DNA from: Providencia vermicola
GTDB lineage: Bacteria > Pseudomonadota > Gammaproteobacteria > Enterobacterales > Enterobacteriaceae
Reading direction: 5' to 3'
Length of the DNA: 64,000 nucleotides
NCBI RefSeq assembly: GCF_020381325.1
Contig: NZ_JAGSPI010000001.1
Coordinates: 484,406-548,405 of the forward strand
The notes under the pieces were generated by a model. It ran no database searches and was not told the origin of the DNA. It saw only the letters and a program-made list of their open reading frames with translations. Below, piece by piece: positions 39,676 through 50,279 of this stretch. Every line of letters starts with the position of its first letter. The first letter of the stretch is position 1. Made by a program: the position numbers and the translations under genes.

Positions 39676-40248
39676 ATGGCGCAATACACATTCACGTTAA
39701 CACTTTCAGGGGTAACGGCTGATACAGTCGGTTTAGAAGATGCTTTATTTGCAGCCGGTTGTGATGATGCCTTGGTTTGTTACTATGGTAAATCAGTCTA
39801 TTTAGAGTTTGATAGGGAAGCGAGCTCTCTGGATTTGGCCATTGAAACGGCGATTACTGATATTGAGAGTGCAAGTGTTCCAATGCAAGTGGAGTCAGTG
39901 GATAGCATGCTGGTTGGTTTAAGTGATATCGCAGAGTTAACGGGGTTAACACGTCAGGCTGTTGCATTATTAAAAGATGGGGCGAGGGGAAAAGGAAATT
40001 TTCCTGCGCCAGTGCAACGTTTGAGTGGTAATTCTCCCTTATGGAATTGGGCTAGCGTTGCAGAGTGGCTGAAAGATAATAACCGTTTAGGACATGCCCC
40101 TGAACTTTGTGATAACGCGAAAACACTGTGTAAGTGGAATTTAGTCTTACAAAATTGCGCAAATGAAAACGTTGTAGAGGTGCAAGTTTTAGCACAAAAA
40201 TTGCTTGCGCGGCGTAAAGAAAAACAGCCCACCGAGGTGAGCTGTTAA
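39676..40248 (+). CDS. HTH protein, probable antitoxin/regulator partner of the HicA-like gene
   Basis: The ATG at 39676 has AAGGAG five bases upstream; a GTG three bases earlier is less likely. The 190-residue protein has an N-terminal alpha/beta domain (about 1-65, with LEDALFAAGCDDALV and YLEFDREASSLDLAIETAI) reminiscent of the HicB partial RNase-H fold, then a MerR/AlpA-like helix-turn-helix (about 75-130, with LSDIAELTGLTRQAVALLKDG and PLWNWASVAEWL), then a helical tail. It follows the broken HicA-like gene by 52 bp. Reading as an antitoxin-type autoregulator is inference; an orphan DNA-binding protein is the alternative. Confidence 0.65.
   Translation: MAQYTFTLTLSGVTADTVGLEDALFAAGCDDALVCYYGKSVYLEFDREASSLDLAIETAITDIESASVPMQVESVDSMLVGLSDIAELTGLTRQAVALLKDGARGKGNFPAPVQRLSGNSPLWNWASVAEWLKDNNRLGHAPELCDNAKTLCKWNLVLQNCANENVVEVQVLAQKLLARRKEKQPTEVSC
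40216..40246 (-). terminator. argS terminator overlapping the 3' end of the HTH gene
   Basis: AACAGC-c-CACC (40223-40233) pairs with GGTG-a-GCTGTT (40236-40246). On the minus strand the hairpin is followed by TTTTTCTTT, giving a plausible terminator for argS that lies within the last codons of the convergent HTH gene. Confidence 0.65.
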
Positions 40249-40267
40249 TTAAATAACGCGAAGGCGA

Positions 40268-41998
40268 TTACATTCTTTCGACTGTTTCGATACCTAATGT
40301 ATCTAAACCTGTTTTTAAGGTTTTTTGCGTTAACGCCGCTAGTTTTAAACGGCTTTGGCGCACGGCTTCATCTTCGGTCGATAAAATTGGGCAGTGTTCG
40401 TAGAAAGAAGAGAATAGGCCTGCAAGTTCATACAGGTAAGCACACATCACATGTGGCGTTCCATCACGCGCAACGGTTAAGATTGTTTCTTCAAATTGCA
40501 ATAAACGTGTCGCCAGTGCGATTTCACGTGGGTCTTGTAATGAAATAGGTAATGTGAGGTCGGCTTGAGTTAAGTTGGCTTTTTTGAAGATAGAGGCAAC
40601 ACGGGTATACGCATATTGCATATACGGTGCGGTATTCCCTTCAAAAGCTAACATGTTATCCCAATCGAAAATGTAGTCCGTTGTTCTGTTTTTCGATAGG
40701 TCTGCATATTTCACTGCGCCAATACCAACGACATTTGCTACATTCAGTAGCTCTTCTTCAGGCATGTCTGGGTTTTTCTCGCGGATCAGCACTTGTGCAC
40801 GTTCAACAGCTTCATCTAATAAGTCAGATAAACGCACAGTGCCACCTGTACGGGTTTTAAATGGCTTCCCGTCTTTACCCAGCATCATCCCAAACATGTG
40901 GTGCTCAAGTGCCATTGTTTCAGGGATATAACCTGCTTTACGGACGATAGTCCAAGCTTGCATCAAATGTTGGTGCTGACGTGAATCGATATAATACAGT
41001 GAGCGATCAGCATGGAGCGTTTCGTAACGGTATTTGGCACAAGCGATGTCAGTGGTGGTGTATAAGAAGCCGCCGTCTTTTTTCTGGACGATCACGCCCA
41101 TCGGTTCGCCTTCTTTATTTTTAAATTCATCAAGGAAAACGACGGTTGCGCCTTCACTTTCAACGGCTAAACCTTTGGCTTTTAAATCAGCAACAATGCC
41201 TGGTAACATGCTGTTATATAAGCTTTCACCCATTACATCGTCTTCAGTTAAAGTGACATTTAGGCGTTTATAGGTTTCTTGATTCTGTTTCATGGTGATA
41301 TCAACAAGTTTACGCCACATTTCGCGGCAGTATTCATCACCTGATTGCAGTTTTACGACATAACCACGAGCACGTACCGCAAATTCTTCGTCTTCGTCAT
41401 AGTGTTTTTTGGCTTCGCGATAAAACTCTTCCAGATCAGCTAATGCCATATCATTGGCATTTTCATTTTGTACTTTTTCAAGATAAGCAATGAGCATACC
41501 GAACTGAGTTCCCCAGTCGCCAACGTGGTTAGCGCGGATCACTCGATGACCAATAAATTCTTGTGTACGTGCAGCGGCGTCACCAATAATGGTTGAGCGC
41601 AAGTGACCAACGTGCATCTGTTTTGCCACGTTAGGTGCAGAATAGTCGATAACGATAGTTTCGGCTTTTACAGGGGCAAGGCCTAAACGTTGGGAGGCTA
41701 ATGCTTCCTCAACGTGTTTTTCAACCCAAGAAGGTTCAAGGAAGATATTAATAAAGCCTGGTCCAGCAATTTCCACTTTGCTGGCAATACCATCTAAATC
41801 TAAATGATTGAGGATCTGTTCAGCGAGTTGTCGTGGTGGCATCCCCAGTTTTTTAGCCGCGCCCATGACGCCGTTGGCTTGATAATCACCAAATTGGGCT
41901 TTAGCGGATTGACGCACGAGTGCATCACTGTCTGCTGGAGCGCCCGCTGCAAGCATTGCAGTACTAATTTTGTCTGAAAGAATCGCCTGAATATTCAC
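40268..41998 (-). CDS. argS: Arginyl-tRNA synthetase
   Basis: A 576-residue class I synthetase (E. coli 577) that charges tRNA-Arg with arginine. Visible are the N-terminal additional domain (about 1-105), the HIGH-type motif [13 protein letters not shown] (about 128-140), the region [17 protein letters not shown] near 379-395 where the degenerate KMSKS lies, and the C-terminal anticodon-binding helical domain ending in ETVERM. It is divergent from yecM, as in E. coli. Confidence 0.97.
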   Translation of the reverse strand: MNIQAILSDKISTAMLAAGAPADSDALVRQSAKAQFGDYQANGVMGAAKKLGMPPRQLAEQILNHLDLDGIASKVEIAGPGFINIFLEPSWVEKHVEEALASQRLGLAPVKAETIVIDYSAPNVAKQMHVGHLRSTIIGDAAARTQEFIGHRVIRANHVGDWGTQFGMLIAYLEKVQNENANDMALADLEEFYREAKKHYDEDEEFAVRARGYVVKLQSGDEYCREMWRKLVDITMKQNQETYKRLNVTLTEDDVMGESLYNSMLPGIVADLKAKGLAVESEGATVVFLDEFKNKEGEPMGVIVQKKDGGFLYTTTDIACAKYRYETLHADRSLYYIDSRQHQHLMQAWTIVRKAGYIPETMALEHHMFGMMLGKDGKPFKTRTGGTVRLSDLLDEAVERAQVLIREKNPDMPEEELLNVANVVGIGAVKYADLSKNRTTDYIFDWDNMLAFEGNTAPYMQYAYTRVASIFKKANLTQADLTLPISLQDPREIALATRLLQFEETILTVARDGTPHVMCAYLYELAGLFSSFYEHCPILSTEDEAVRQSRLKLAALTQKTLKTGLDTLGIETVERM

Positions 41999-42164
41999 TG
42001 AATTACCTTAAATTACGAACATAGTTACCACATTGTGCCATCACATGCGAAGAACTAAAAGGTGGAAGAGAAAAATCGGCAGGATTTATACCATATTTTG
42101 GGGGAGTCATGCTACAGTCAGCGCCATTGTTTAGATGATAAGTAGATAAAAAGAGGTTTTTGTT

Positions 42165-42719
42165 GTGCTGCCATTTCGTGAAGTTCCACAATTAAAGGAT
42201 TTATGGGAAGACTTACCTAAATTTGCCAATCAGTTGCAATCAATGGCGAAACAACTTGATGTGTCATTAACGGCTTACGGTATAGATCATATTTCAGTAC
42301 GCTGTCACTACCTTGAAACAGCACAGCGCTGGCATGACGGTTTATTGCAATGCGGGCAGATTATTTCCGATAATATCATCAATGGCAGGCCAATTCGTTT
42401 GTATGAACTTAGCCAACCACTACAAATTGCTGGGCAGAGTGTATTTATCGTTGAGCTACCGTTTCCAAAAGATAAAAAATACCCACAAGAAAGCTGGGAA
42501 CATATTGAAATGGTGATTAGTGTGCCTCCCGCAGAATTGGAAAAAACGGCACGAGCGTTACTGCCGAACCCCCTTCCAATCGGATTTAATGTGAAAGTAA
42601 GTCAGCCTAAAGGGCAGCAAGAACGTTTGCCTAATCCGACATTGGCAGTGTCAAATGGTGAAATAACCATCAAATACCATCCGTTTACGCTAAAAAAGAT
42701 AATTGAAAGTGAAAAATAA
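42165..42719 (+). CDS. yecM: VOC-family metal-binding protein YecM
   Basis: A 184-residue protein matching E. coli YecM (188): LTAYGIDHISVRCHYLETAQRW (about 37), INGRPIRLYELSQPL (about 73) and WEHIEMVIS (about 113), with spaced His and Glu residues that would bind a metal in the vicinal-oxygen-chelate fold. The function is not established. The likely start is a GTG at 42165 with AAGAGG eight bases upstream. Order argS, yecM, cutC is as in E. coli. Confidence 0.88.
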   Translation: MLPFREVPQLKDLWEDLPKFANQLQSMAKQLDVSLTAYGIDHISVRCHYLETAQRWHDGLLQCGQIISDNIINGRPIRLYELSQPLQIAGQSVFIVELPFPKDKKYPQESWEHIEMVISVPPAELEKTARALLPNPLPIGFNVKVSQPKGQQERLPNPTLAVSNGEITIKYHPFTLKKIIESEK

Positions 42720-42903
42720 GTGATGCAATTAACGTTATTGATCAATAGTGCCAGTGTTTTTTTCGGGGTGTGATATCCATCCGATAACATTTTTTAATAA
42801 ATGGCATGATTCAAAACGGCATTAACGATTATTATTCTACCCCTATCTATTTGTATTAGGGGAATTTAAAGCATGGGCTTTATTACCACATTTGGAGGTA
42901 ATC

Positions 42904-43665
42904 ATGGCGAAACTGGAAATTTGCTGTTTCGGAATTGAATGTGCTCAAGTAGCGCAAGAATACGGTGCTGACCGTATCGAATTATGCTCTGGTGCCGCAG
43001 ATGGCGGTCTAACACCAAGCTATGGCTATCTGAAATTAGCAAGAGAGAAACTTCATATTCCAGTTCATCCCATTATTCGTCCTCGTGGTGGTGATTTTTG
43101 CTATAACGTTAGTGAGTTTGACGTTATTCGTGAAGATTTAATCATGATAAAGGAAATGGGGTTTCCAGGGGCTGTCATCGGCATTCTTGATAGTGAAGGG
43201 CGTATTGATATTAACCGTATGCATGGGTTGATGGAAATCGCCAAGGGGATGAATATCACTTTCCATCGCGCATTTGATATGTGCATCAATCCACTGCTTG
43301 CTTTAGAGCAATTAAATGAATTAGGTGTGGCACGAATTTTAACTTCGGGCCAGCAGCAGAGTGCAGAGTTGGGATTGCCGCTACTGAAAGAATTGCACGA
43401 AAAAAGCCAAGAAATCAATGGCCCGAAAATTATGGCGGGTGCCGGGGTTCGTTTAGCTAATTTAAGTAAGTTTATGGAAATTGGTTTAACAGAAGTACAC
43501 AGCTCTGCGGGTAAAACGGTACCATCAACCATGAATTACCGTAAAGTGGGCGTGACGATGGCATCTAATAGTGAAACGGATGAGTTCACACATTATTGCG
43601 TTGATGGGCCTACCGTAGAAGCGATGAAGGACTTTATTTCTATTACAGAAAAAGTACTAATTTAA
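42904..43665 (+). CDS. cutC: CutC-family protein
   Basis: The ATG at 42904 sits behind GGAGG (42894-42898); the in-frame TTG 12 bp earlier is not needed. The 253-residue TIM-barrel product matches E. coli CutC (248): [17 protein letters not shown], then [20 protein letters not shown] near 25-45, [10 protein letters not shown] near 61 and HRAFDMC near 124. It was named for copper tolerance, but the direct role in copper handling has been questioned. A terminator follows. Confidence 0.94.
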   Translation: MAKLEICCFGIECAQVAQEYGADRIELCSGAADGGLTPSYGYLKLAREKLHIPVHPIIRPRGGDFCYNVSEFDVIREDLIMIKEMGFPGAVIGILDSEGRIDINRMHGLMEIAKGMNITFHRAFDMCINPLLALEQLNELGVARILTSGQQQSAELGLPLLKELHEKSQEINGPKIMAGAGVRLANLSKFMEIGLTEVHSSAGKTVPSTMNYRKVGVTMASNSETDEFTHYCVDGPTVEAMKDFISITEKVLI

Positions 43666-43683
43666 AAGTGCTCAAAATTTAAA

Positions 43684-43715
43684 GGAGAAACCTATGATGG
43701 GTTTCTTCTTATTTT
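43684..43715 (+). terminator. Terminator after cutC
   Basis: GGAGAAACC (43684-43692), loop of 7 nt, GGTTTCTTC (43700-43708) with one G-T pair, then TTATTTT. Confidence 0.75.
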
Positions 43716-43896
43716 GACTCGGTACTGTAGGGAATAGCCAAAGCAGTCAAGTAAACATTAGAGTAGTAAATCTATAATTTCTATAAATATTCTTTTTTGA
43801 TGTTCTGACTTTCAATAGTTGATTATGCGTTAGAATTTAACAAAAACCATGGAATATTGGGTTTAAGTAGCGAACATATTCACAAACTCATCTTGG

Positions 43897-43938
43897 TTGA
43901 TGCATATCAATTAACCTTACAAAATACATGCCTACTAT
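43897..43938 (+). promoter_or_regulatory. FNR-dependent promoter of dmsABC
   Basis: TTGAT-GCAT-ATCAA (43897-43910) is a perfect match to the FNR consensus TTGAT-N4-ATCAA. A -10-like TACTAT lies at 43933-43938. A start near 43945 places the FNR site centre (43903.5) at -41.5, the class II activation position. This occupies the 334-bp cutC/dmsA gap; the rest of the gap is AT-rich. Confidence 0.8.
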
Positions 43939-43999
43939 CTAATTATTATAAAAATATATTTTTTAGTTTATTTAATAATAATTAGAAGGTAGCAATGTA

Positions 44000-46423
44000 A
44001 TGATTAATCACTTAGGAAAGAAAGCGTTAAGCAGGAGGCGATTTATTCAAGTCTCTGCCTCAGCCGCAACAGCAACTGCCGTTGCAGGTTCTATCTCATT
44101 ACCCTTTACGGCTCAAGCCGCGCCAATAGCTAAAACCCAGCCAGATGAAATTAATGAAAAAATCAAATATAGCGCTTGTTTAGTGAACTGTGGAAGCCGC
44201 TGTCCACTAAAAGTTCATGTCAAAGATGATGTTATTACCCGTATTTCTAATGAAACAATGTACGATGACAGTCAATTTGGTTTACACCAGATACGCCCTT
44301 GTTTAAGAGGGCGCTCTGTACGTTGGAAAACCTATAACCCAGACAGAATAAAATATCCAATGATCCGTGTTGGTAAACGGGGAGAAGGAAAATTTAAACG
44401 TATTAGTTGGGATGAAGCGACAACCATTGTTGCTGAAAAATTAAAAGAGACAATCAATAAGTACGGTAATGAAGCGATTTATTACCAATATGGCTCAGGT
44501 TCGACAGGGGCTAATTTACAAGGGCGTAATGCCTGTAAACGTTTATTGAATCAGCTTGGTGGCTTTCTTGACCAACACGGAACATATTCAACAGCACAGA
44601 TAAACGGCGTGATCCCTTATGTATATGGCAAGTTGGATGATTCCCTTTTATCAGAAATTGCCAACAGCGATCTCGTCGTTATGTTTGGGCACAACATTGC
44701 AGAAACACGCATGTCAGGTGGTGGGCAATTCTATGAAACCTTGCAAGCGTTAGAGAAAAGCAAAGCAAAAGTGATTATTATCGACCCGCGCCGTACGGAT
44801 AGCGTGACAACATTAGGCGCAGAGTGGATACCTATTTACCCTGGAACGGATGGTGCGCTCGTTGCTGCTATCATTCATACCTTAATTAAAGAAGAATTAA
44901 CAGACGAAGCGTTTCTCGCACAATATTGTGTTGGGTGGGATAACCAAACATTACCAGACTCGGCTCCCAAAAATGCCTCTTATAAAGATTACATTTTAGG
45001 GTTCGGTGAAGATGGTGTTGAAAAAACACCAGAATGGGCTAGTAAAATAACGGGGGTAGCTCCAACGCGGATCATTCAATTGGCTCGTGAATTGGGTAAT
45101 GCTAAGGCTGCGTGGATTTCGCAAGGTTGGGGCTTACAAAGAACCGCATCAGGGGAACAAGCTGCACGGGCGGTGATGATGTTGCCTATTGTGACGGGCA
45201 ATATTGGTCGAGCAGGGACCAATGCAGGGGGATGGGGCGGTAACGTAGCTTATCCCGTTCCTGGATTTGCGATACCTAACCCTGTAAAAACTAAAATTCC
45301 GTGTTTTATGTGGACTGATGCCATTGTCCGCGGTACTGAAATGACAGCGGAAAATGCCACGCTATTAGGAAAGGACAAGCTTGAAACCAACGTAAAATTT
45401 CTTTGGCATTACGCCAGTAATGTGACGGGAAATCAACACTCAGATTTAAATAAAACCCATAAGATTTTGGCGGATGAATCACTCTGTGAGTTTATTCTTG
45501 TGTGGGATATCCACATGACGCCATCCACCAACTACGCGGATTTAATTTTACCTGATGTGAGCAGCGTTGAATCGAATGACTTAATCAATAATTCCTATGC
45601 AAGTGGAGCTTATCACTATGCAATACGCTTGCAAAATGCGATAACACCGTTGTGGGAATGCCGACAATCTTACGATGTTTTAACTGATATTGCTGACAAA
45701 TTGGGCATTAAAGACCAATTTACTGAGGGGCGAACTCATGAGCAGTGGATAGAGCATTGTTACAACCAAATGCGTGAAAAAAATCCACAGTTACCCACTT
45801 TCGAAGAAACCAATGACATGGGGATTGTTGATAGAAAACTCGCAAACAGTGCAGACTACATTGCACTGAAGTCTTATCGGGACTCACCAACCGAAAACCC
45901 GCTGCCAACGCCATCAGGTAAAATTGAAATTTACTCAGCACGCTTAGCAAAAATAGCCCAAGAATGGGACTACCCTGATGACCAACGTATTCCCGCAGTG
46001 CCTGAATATTGCGTGAATACAGAAGGGGTTGAAAATACAAAGGCAAGGGAAAAATACCCACTACAAATGACGGGCTTCCATGATAAAGGCCATGCGCATT
46101 CATCCTATTTTAATGTCGCGGTATTGCGTGAGGCGGTACCACATCAATATTGGATAAATCCAATCGATGCATCCGATCGAGGTATTCAGGATGGCAATAT
46201 CACTGAGATTTTCAATGATAGAGGGCGCATAAAAATCAAGGCGAAAGTAACAGCGCGGGTATTACCAGGCGTGATTGCGGTTCCTCAAGGGGCATGGCGT
46301 GAGCTTGATAGCGAAGGCGTTGATATTGGTGGTTGTATTAATACGCTAACGACTCAGCAGCCGTCTGCACTAGTAAAAGGTAATCCTCAACATACCAATC
46401 TCGTTGATGTGAAACGTGCATAA
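44000..46423 (+). CDS. dmsA: Dimethyl sulfoxide reductase-type molybdopterin subunit A
   Basis: An 807-residue molybdopterin oxidoreductase with a Tat signal (SRRRFIQVS at 11-19, cleavage after AQA near 40), an N-terminal 4Fe-4S motif (Cys60, 64, 68 and 101) and Ser197 in GTYSTAQ at the position of the DmsA molybdenum ligand. Regions such as PEWASKITGVAP, FHDKGHAHSSYFN and LVKGNPQHTNLV resemble E. coli DmsA/YnfE (807-814 residues). It reduces S- or N-oxides as terminal acceptors in anaerobic respiration and heads dmsABC. Divergence from DmsA leaves YnfE/F-like specificity possible. Confidence 0.9.
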   Translation: MINHLGKKALSRRRFIQVSASAATATAVAGSISLPFTAQAAPIAKTQPDEINEKIKYSACLVNCGSRCPLKVHVKDDVITRISNETMYDDSQFGLHQIRPCLRGRSVRWKTYNPDRIKYPMIRVGKRGEGKFKRISWDEATTIVAEKLKETINKYGNEAIYYQYGSGSTGANLQGRNACKRLLNQLGGFLDQHGTYSTAQINGVIPYVYGKLDDSLLSEIANSDLVVMFGHNIAETRMSGGGQFYETLQALEKSKAKVIIIDPRRTDSVTTLGAEWIPIYPGTDGALVAAIIHTLIKEELTDEAFLAQYCVGWDNQTLPDSAPKNASYKDYILGFGEDGVEKTPEWASKITGVAPTRIIQLARELGNAKAAWISQGWGLQRTASGEQAARAVMMLPIVTGNIGRAGTNAGGWGGNVAYPVPGFAIPNPVKTKIPCFMWTDAIVRGTEMTAENATLLGKDKLETNVKFLWHYASNVTGNQHSDLNKTHKILADESLCEFILVWDIHMTPSTNYADLILPDVSSVESNDLINNSYASGAYHYAIRLQNAITPLWECRQSYDVLTDIADKLGIKDQFTEGRTHEQWIEHCYNQMREKNPQLPTFEETNDMGIVDRKLANSADYIALKSYRDSPTENPLPTPSGKIEIYSARLAKIAQEWDYPDDQRIPAVPEYCVNTEGVENTKAREKYPLQMTGFHDKGHAHSSYFNVAVLREAVPHQYWINPIDASDRGIQDGNITEIFNDRGRIKIKAKVTARVLPGVIAVPQGAWRELDSEGVDIGGCINTLTTQQPSALVKGNPQHTNLVDVKRA

Positions 46424-46433
46424 GGAGCGACAA

Positions 46434-47051
46434 ATGAAACAGTATGGTTTTTATTTTGATTCGACCAAATGCACGGGGTGTAAAACCTGTCAGGTCAGCT
46501 GTAAAGATGAAAAGGATTTAGACCTTGGCCCTAAGTTCCGCCGTGTTTATGAGTTCGGTGGGGGAAGTTGGCAGCAACAAGACGGTATTTGGCAGCAAAA
46601 TGTGTACAGCTATTACTTGTCAATTTCCTGTAATCACTGTTCAAACCCAACATGTGTCGAGGGTTGCCCAACAGGAGCGATGCATAAACGAGAACAAGAT
46701 GGCCTCGTGGTGGTTGATCAGACTATTTGCGTCGGTTGTCGGTATTGTGAGTTGCGCTGCCCTTATGGCGCTCCGCAATATGATGAAAAGAAAAAGCTGA
46801 TGAGCAAATGTGATGGCTGCTATGAGCGAGTAGAAAAAGGTATGAAACCAGTGTGTGTCGAATCATGTCCTCAGCGTGCGTTAGATTTTGATGATATTAA
46901 CGTGTTACGTGAGCGCCATGGAGAAATTAGTGGGATTGCCCCAATGCCAGACCCAAGTTTAACAAATCCCAATATCGTGATTAAACCGCATAAAGATGCT
47001 AAACCATCGGGTGATAAAAGCGGGATATTACAGAACCCTGCGGAGGTCTAA
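46434..47051 (+). CDS. dmsB: DMSO reductase iron-sulfur subunit B
   Basis: The ATG at 46434 follows AAGGAG (46422-46427) and gives 205 residues, the exact E. coli DmsB length; the frame start at 46416 inside dmsA is rejected. Four Cys clusters bind four 4Fe-4S centres: CTGCKTCQVSC (about 14), CNHCSNPTCVEGCP (about 67), CVGCRYCELRCP (about 99), and CDGCYERVEKG with VCVESCP (about 126-145). It carries electrons from DmsC menaquinol to DmsA. Confidence 0.95.
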   Translation: MKQYGFYFDSTKCTGCKTCQVSCKDEKDLDLGPKFRRVYEFGGGSWQQQDGIWQQNVYSYYLSISCNHCSNPTCVEGCPTGAMHKREQDGLVVVDQTICVGCRYCELRCPYGAPQYDEKKKLMSKCDGCYERVEKGMKPVCVESCPQRALDFDDINVLRERHGEISGIAPMPDPSLTNPNIVIKPHKDAKPSGDKSGILQNPAEV

Positions 47052-47052
47052 C

Positions 47053-47829
47053 ATGCACGAACTTCCTCTAGTTTTTTTTACTGTTTTGGGTCAGTCCGCC
47101 GCTGGGCTTTATCTGTTTGCTTATCTAAGCAAGCGAATCGGTTGGTCGAGTAGCGAACAATTACGACAATCGAACATCCTGGCTTTTATATTGATACTTA
47201 TCGCTTTAGTTATCGGCAGCTTGCATGTGGGGCAACCATTGCGTTTTTTCAATATGCTGTTAGGTGTAGGGCGCTCGCCAATGAGTAATGAAGCCTTACT
47301 GAGCGGTATTTTTGTCGCATTTGGTGCGGGGATTGTCTTTTTTACGTTGTTTGTCAAAAATGCCATGTTACGAGAAGTCTGTAATGTGGGCGCGATCATT
47401 TTTGGATTGGCATTCGTGTGGTCAATACCGCAAGTCTATAATATTGAAACTGTTGCCAACTGGTTTACGGTTTTCACAACACTGCAAATGTGGATGACAC
47501 TGTTTGTTGGCGGTGGGGCACTGGCGATTTTAATGGGGGCGCAACGGCTTGGTTCAATGGCATTTCTGCTTGGTGCGATTATCATTTTTGCCACAAGAGC
47601 GGCATATATCTCATTCCTAGGTGAAACAGGGCCTGTAATAAGTGCTGAACAAGCCGGCTTTTGGGCGTTTCAATTAGTAGTGATAGCAATCATGCTGTTT
47701 GTTTTCCCTGCGCTGCTCTATCGCGGCAGAAACTCTGCTTTTGTGCTCAGTATTTGCGTGTTAGCGGTGATACTCGCCGAGTTATCTGGACGAGTTGCAT
47801 TTTATAACTTATGGCAAATAACGATGTAA
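47053..47829 (+). CDS. dmsC: DMSO reductase membrane anchor subunit C
   Basis: The ATG at 47053 follows GGAGG and begins 1 nt after the dmsB stop; the frame start inside dmsB is rejected. The 258-residue protein has eight predicted membrane helices and the NrfD/DmsC features HELPLVFFTVLGQSAAGLYLF at the N-terminus (about 2-22; quoted as HELPLVFFTV and GQSAAGLYLF) and GSLHVGQPLRFFNML near 58, with the quinol-site His. It anchors DmsAB and oxidises menaquinol. No dmsD follows. Confidence 0.92.
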   Translation: MHELPLVFFTVLGQSAAGLYLFAYLSKRIGWSSSEQLRQSNILAFILILIALVIGSLHVGQPLRFFNMLLGVGRSPMSNEALLSGIFVAFGAGIVFFTLFVKNAMLREVCNVGAIIFGLAFVWSIPQVYNIETVANWFTVFTTLQMWMTLFVGGGALAILMGAQRLGSMAFLLGAIIIFATRAAYISFLGETGPVISAEQAGFWAFQLVVIAIMLFVFPALLYRGRNSAFVLSICVLAVILAELSGRVAFYNLWQITM

Positions 47830-47844
47830 TAATGGGCTGATGAA

Positions 47845-47876
47845 ATGTGCCTATGGGGTGATACCGATAGGCACAT
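47845..47876. terminator. Hairpin between convergent dmsC and cmoB
   Basis: ATGTGCCTAT (47845-47854) pairs with ATAGGCACAT (47867-47876), with further partial pairing inside. A perfect 10-bp stem in a 54-bp convergent gap, with weak T-runs. Confidence 0.65.
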
Positions 47877-47883
47877 GACTCGT

Positions 47884-48855
47884 TTAAGGCTTGCGTGCAA
47901 CTAGAATTGCCCGCAGTGGAGCTGGATAGCCCTCAACCGTCTTGGTTTGGTCATTCGGGTCTAAAAATTCTGCGAGAGAATCTGTTTTCATCCACGGTGT
48001 GCGGCGCTGTTCTTCTAATGAAGTTACGGCTTGGTCAACAATACGCACATCGACGAAACCGCATTTTTCTAACCACACCTTAAGCATTTTAGCGGAAGGG
48101 ATAAAATAGACGTTACGCATTTGTGCATAGCGATCACCTGGGATGAGGCATTGAAATTCATCACCTTCAACCACTAAACTTTCGAGCACTAATTCACCTT
48201 CACTCACTAATTGGTTTTTCAATTGCCATAAGTGGTCAAGTGGAGAGCGGCGATGATATAAAACTCCCATGGAGAACACCGTATCGAAGGCTTTTAGCTC
48301 AGGAAGTTGCTCAATACCGAGAGGTAATAAATGCACTTGTTGGTTATCACCCAATAATTTTCTTACCGCTTCAAATTGGCATAAGAAAAGTTCTGTGGGG
48401 TCAATGCCAACAACAAATTTGGCTTCTTGCCCTAACATCCGCCACATATGATAACCACTGCCACAACCTACATCTAATACATACCTATCTTTTAGTGATG
48501 AAATATGCGGTAAAACACGATCCCATTTCCAATCTGAACGCCATTCAGTATCAATATTAACACCATAAAGGGAGAACGGGCCTTTACGCCATGGCATTAA
48601 TTGCTCAAGAATATTATTTAAACGACGTGTTTCGCCAGAGGTCAACGCTGGATCGCGAGTTGCCGTCACACTGTTAATTAAGTCTAATTGGGTTGGATGC
48701 ATAACAGGCAAATTATCAAGCATTTTTTCCCATGAGGAAAAACCACCGTGTAAACCTTGTTTTTTCCACTCCGTTAACTGCGCAGGTAATGTTTCTAACC
48801 AATGACTTAATGGGCCAACGGCAATTTGTTGGTAAAAACGACCGAAATCAATCAT
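47884..48855 (-). CDS. cmoB: tRNA U34 carboxymethyltransferase CmoB
   Basis: A 323-residue class I methyltransferase-fold enzyme, the E. coli length, that transfers the carboxymethyl group of carboxy-SAM to 5-hydroxyuridine at tRNA position 34 to make cmo5U. Seen are the start [29 protein letters not shown] (about 123-139) and [15 protein letters not shown] (about 196). It starts 2 nt after the cmoA stop, as in the conserved cmoAB operon. Confidence 0.97.
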   Translation of the reverse strand: MIDFGRFYQQIAVGPLSHWLETLPAQLTEWKKQGLHGGFSSWEKMLDNLPVMHPTQLDLINSVTATRDPALTSGETRRLNNILEQLMPWRKGPFSLYGVNIDTEWRSDWKWDRVLPHISSLKDRYVLDVGCGSGYHMWRMLGQEAKFVVGIDPTELFLCQFEAVRKLLGDNQQVHLLPLGIEQLPELKAFDTVFSMGVLYHRRSPLDHLWQLKNQLVSEGELVLESLVVEGDEFQCLIPGDRYAQMRNVYFIPSAKMLKVWLEKCGFVDVRIVDQAVTSLEEQRRTPWMKTDSLAEFLDPNDQTKTVEGYPAPLRAILVARKP

Positions 48856-48857
48856 CT

Positions 48858-49673
<816 letters not shown>

Positions 49674-49731
49674 TCAATCCATTGAGAATGAAATAATGAG
49701 GCGGCACATTAAGTCGTGCCGTAGAAGACCG

Positions 49732-50130
49732 TTAAAGGTTAAATGAGACGATTTGTAGCCATGGCAGATAATAAGTATTGGCGATAACCATTAATGCCAT
49801 CGAAAGATAAGTTGCAACCATACCTGAGCGGCGATAAGAGTAATCATGGTTTTTTAAGCCATAAGAATGGAGTAACCGACCTGCAATTAAAATTAAACCA
49901 CAAATGTGGATCATCCAAACTTGTGCACCGTTCATCTCCATTAAAAGTAATAAAATAAGGGAGATAGGTATGTATTCAATAGCATTGCCATGAACACGAA
50001 TTGCGGTTTGCAGTTCATAAAAACCACCGTCACCATAGGCTATACGGTACTGGTTACGTAGCTTCACAACATTTAAAGATAATCTAAGCAGCAGTAAGGC
50101 ACCCAGTACAGCGTACAAAGAGCTGACCAT
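49732..50130 (-). CDS. yecN: MAPEG-family membrane protein YecN
   Basis: A 132-residue protein with four predicted membrane helices and the MAPEG signature region ELQTAIRVHGNAIEYIPISL (about 39-58), matching E. coli YecN (131). MAPEG proteins include glutathione-dependent transferases; the substrate here is unknown. Order yecN, cmoA, cmoB is as in E. coli. yecE and yecD, which follow towards aspS in E. coli, are replaced here by a NUDIX gene and a lipoprotein gene. Confidence 0.9.
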   Translation of the reverse strand: MVSSLYAVLGALLLLRLSLNVVKLRNQYRIAYGDGGFYELQTAIRVHGNAIEYIPISLILLLLMEMNGAQVWMIHICGLILIAGRLLHSYGLKNHDYSYRRSGMVATYLSMALMVIANTYYLPWLQIVSFNL

Positions 50131-50279
50131 TTTTTACTCCACCATAAAACGAATCAAATTATGAAAACACCTAAAAATATAAGTTATAGTAATGGGTATT
50201 AACGATATTTTCTAAATTGTAAATCCTAAAATGCCGTTCGACAAATGAATTAACAACTTTTTTGGGTAATCACGTAGCG

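Noticed and set aside
49702..49721. CGGCAC/GTGCCG hairpin after yecN
   Set aside because: Short stem and no T-run on either strand; not enough to call a terminator.
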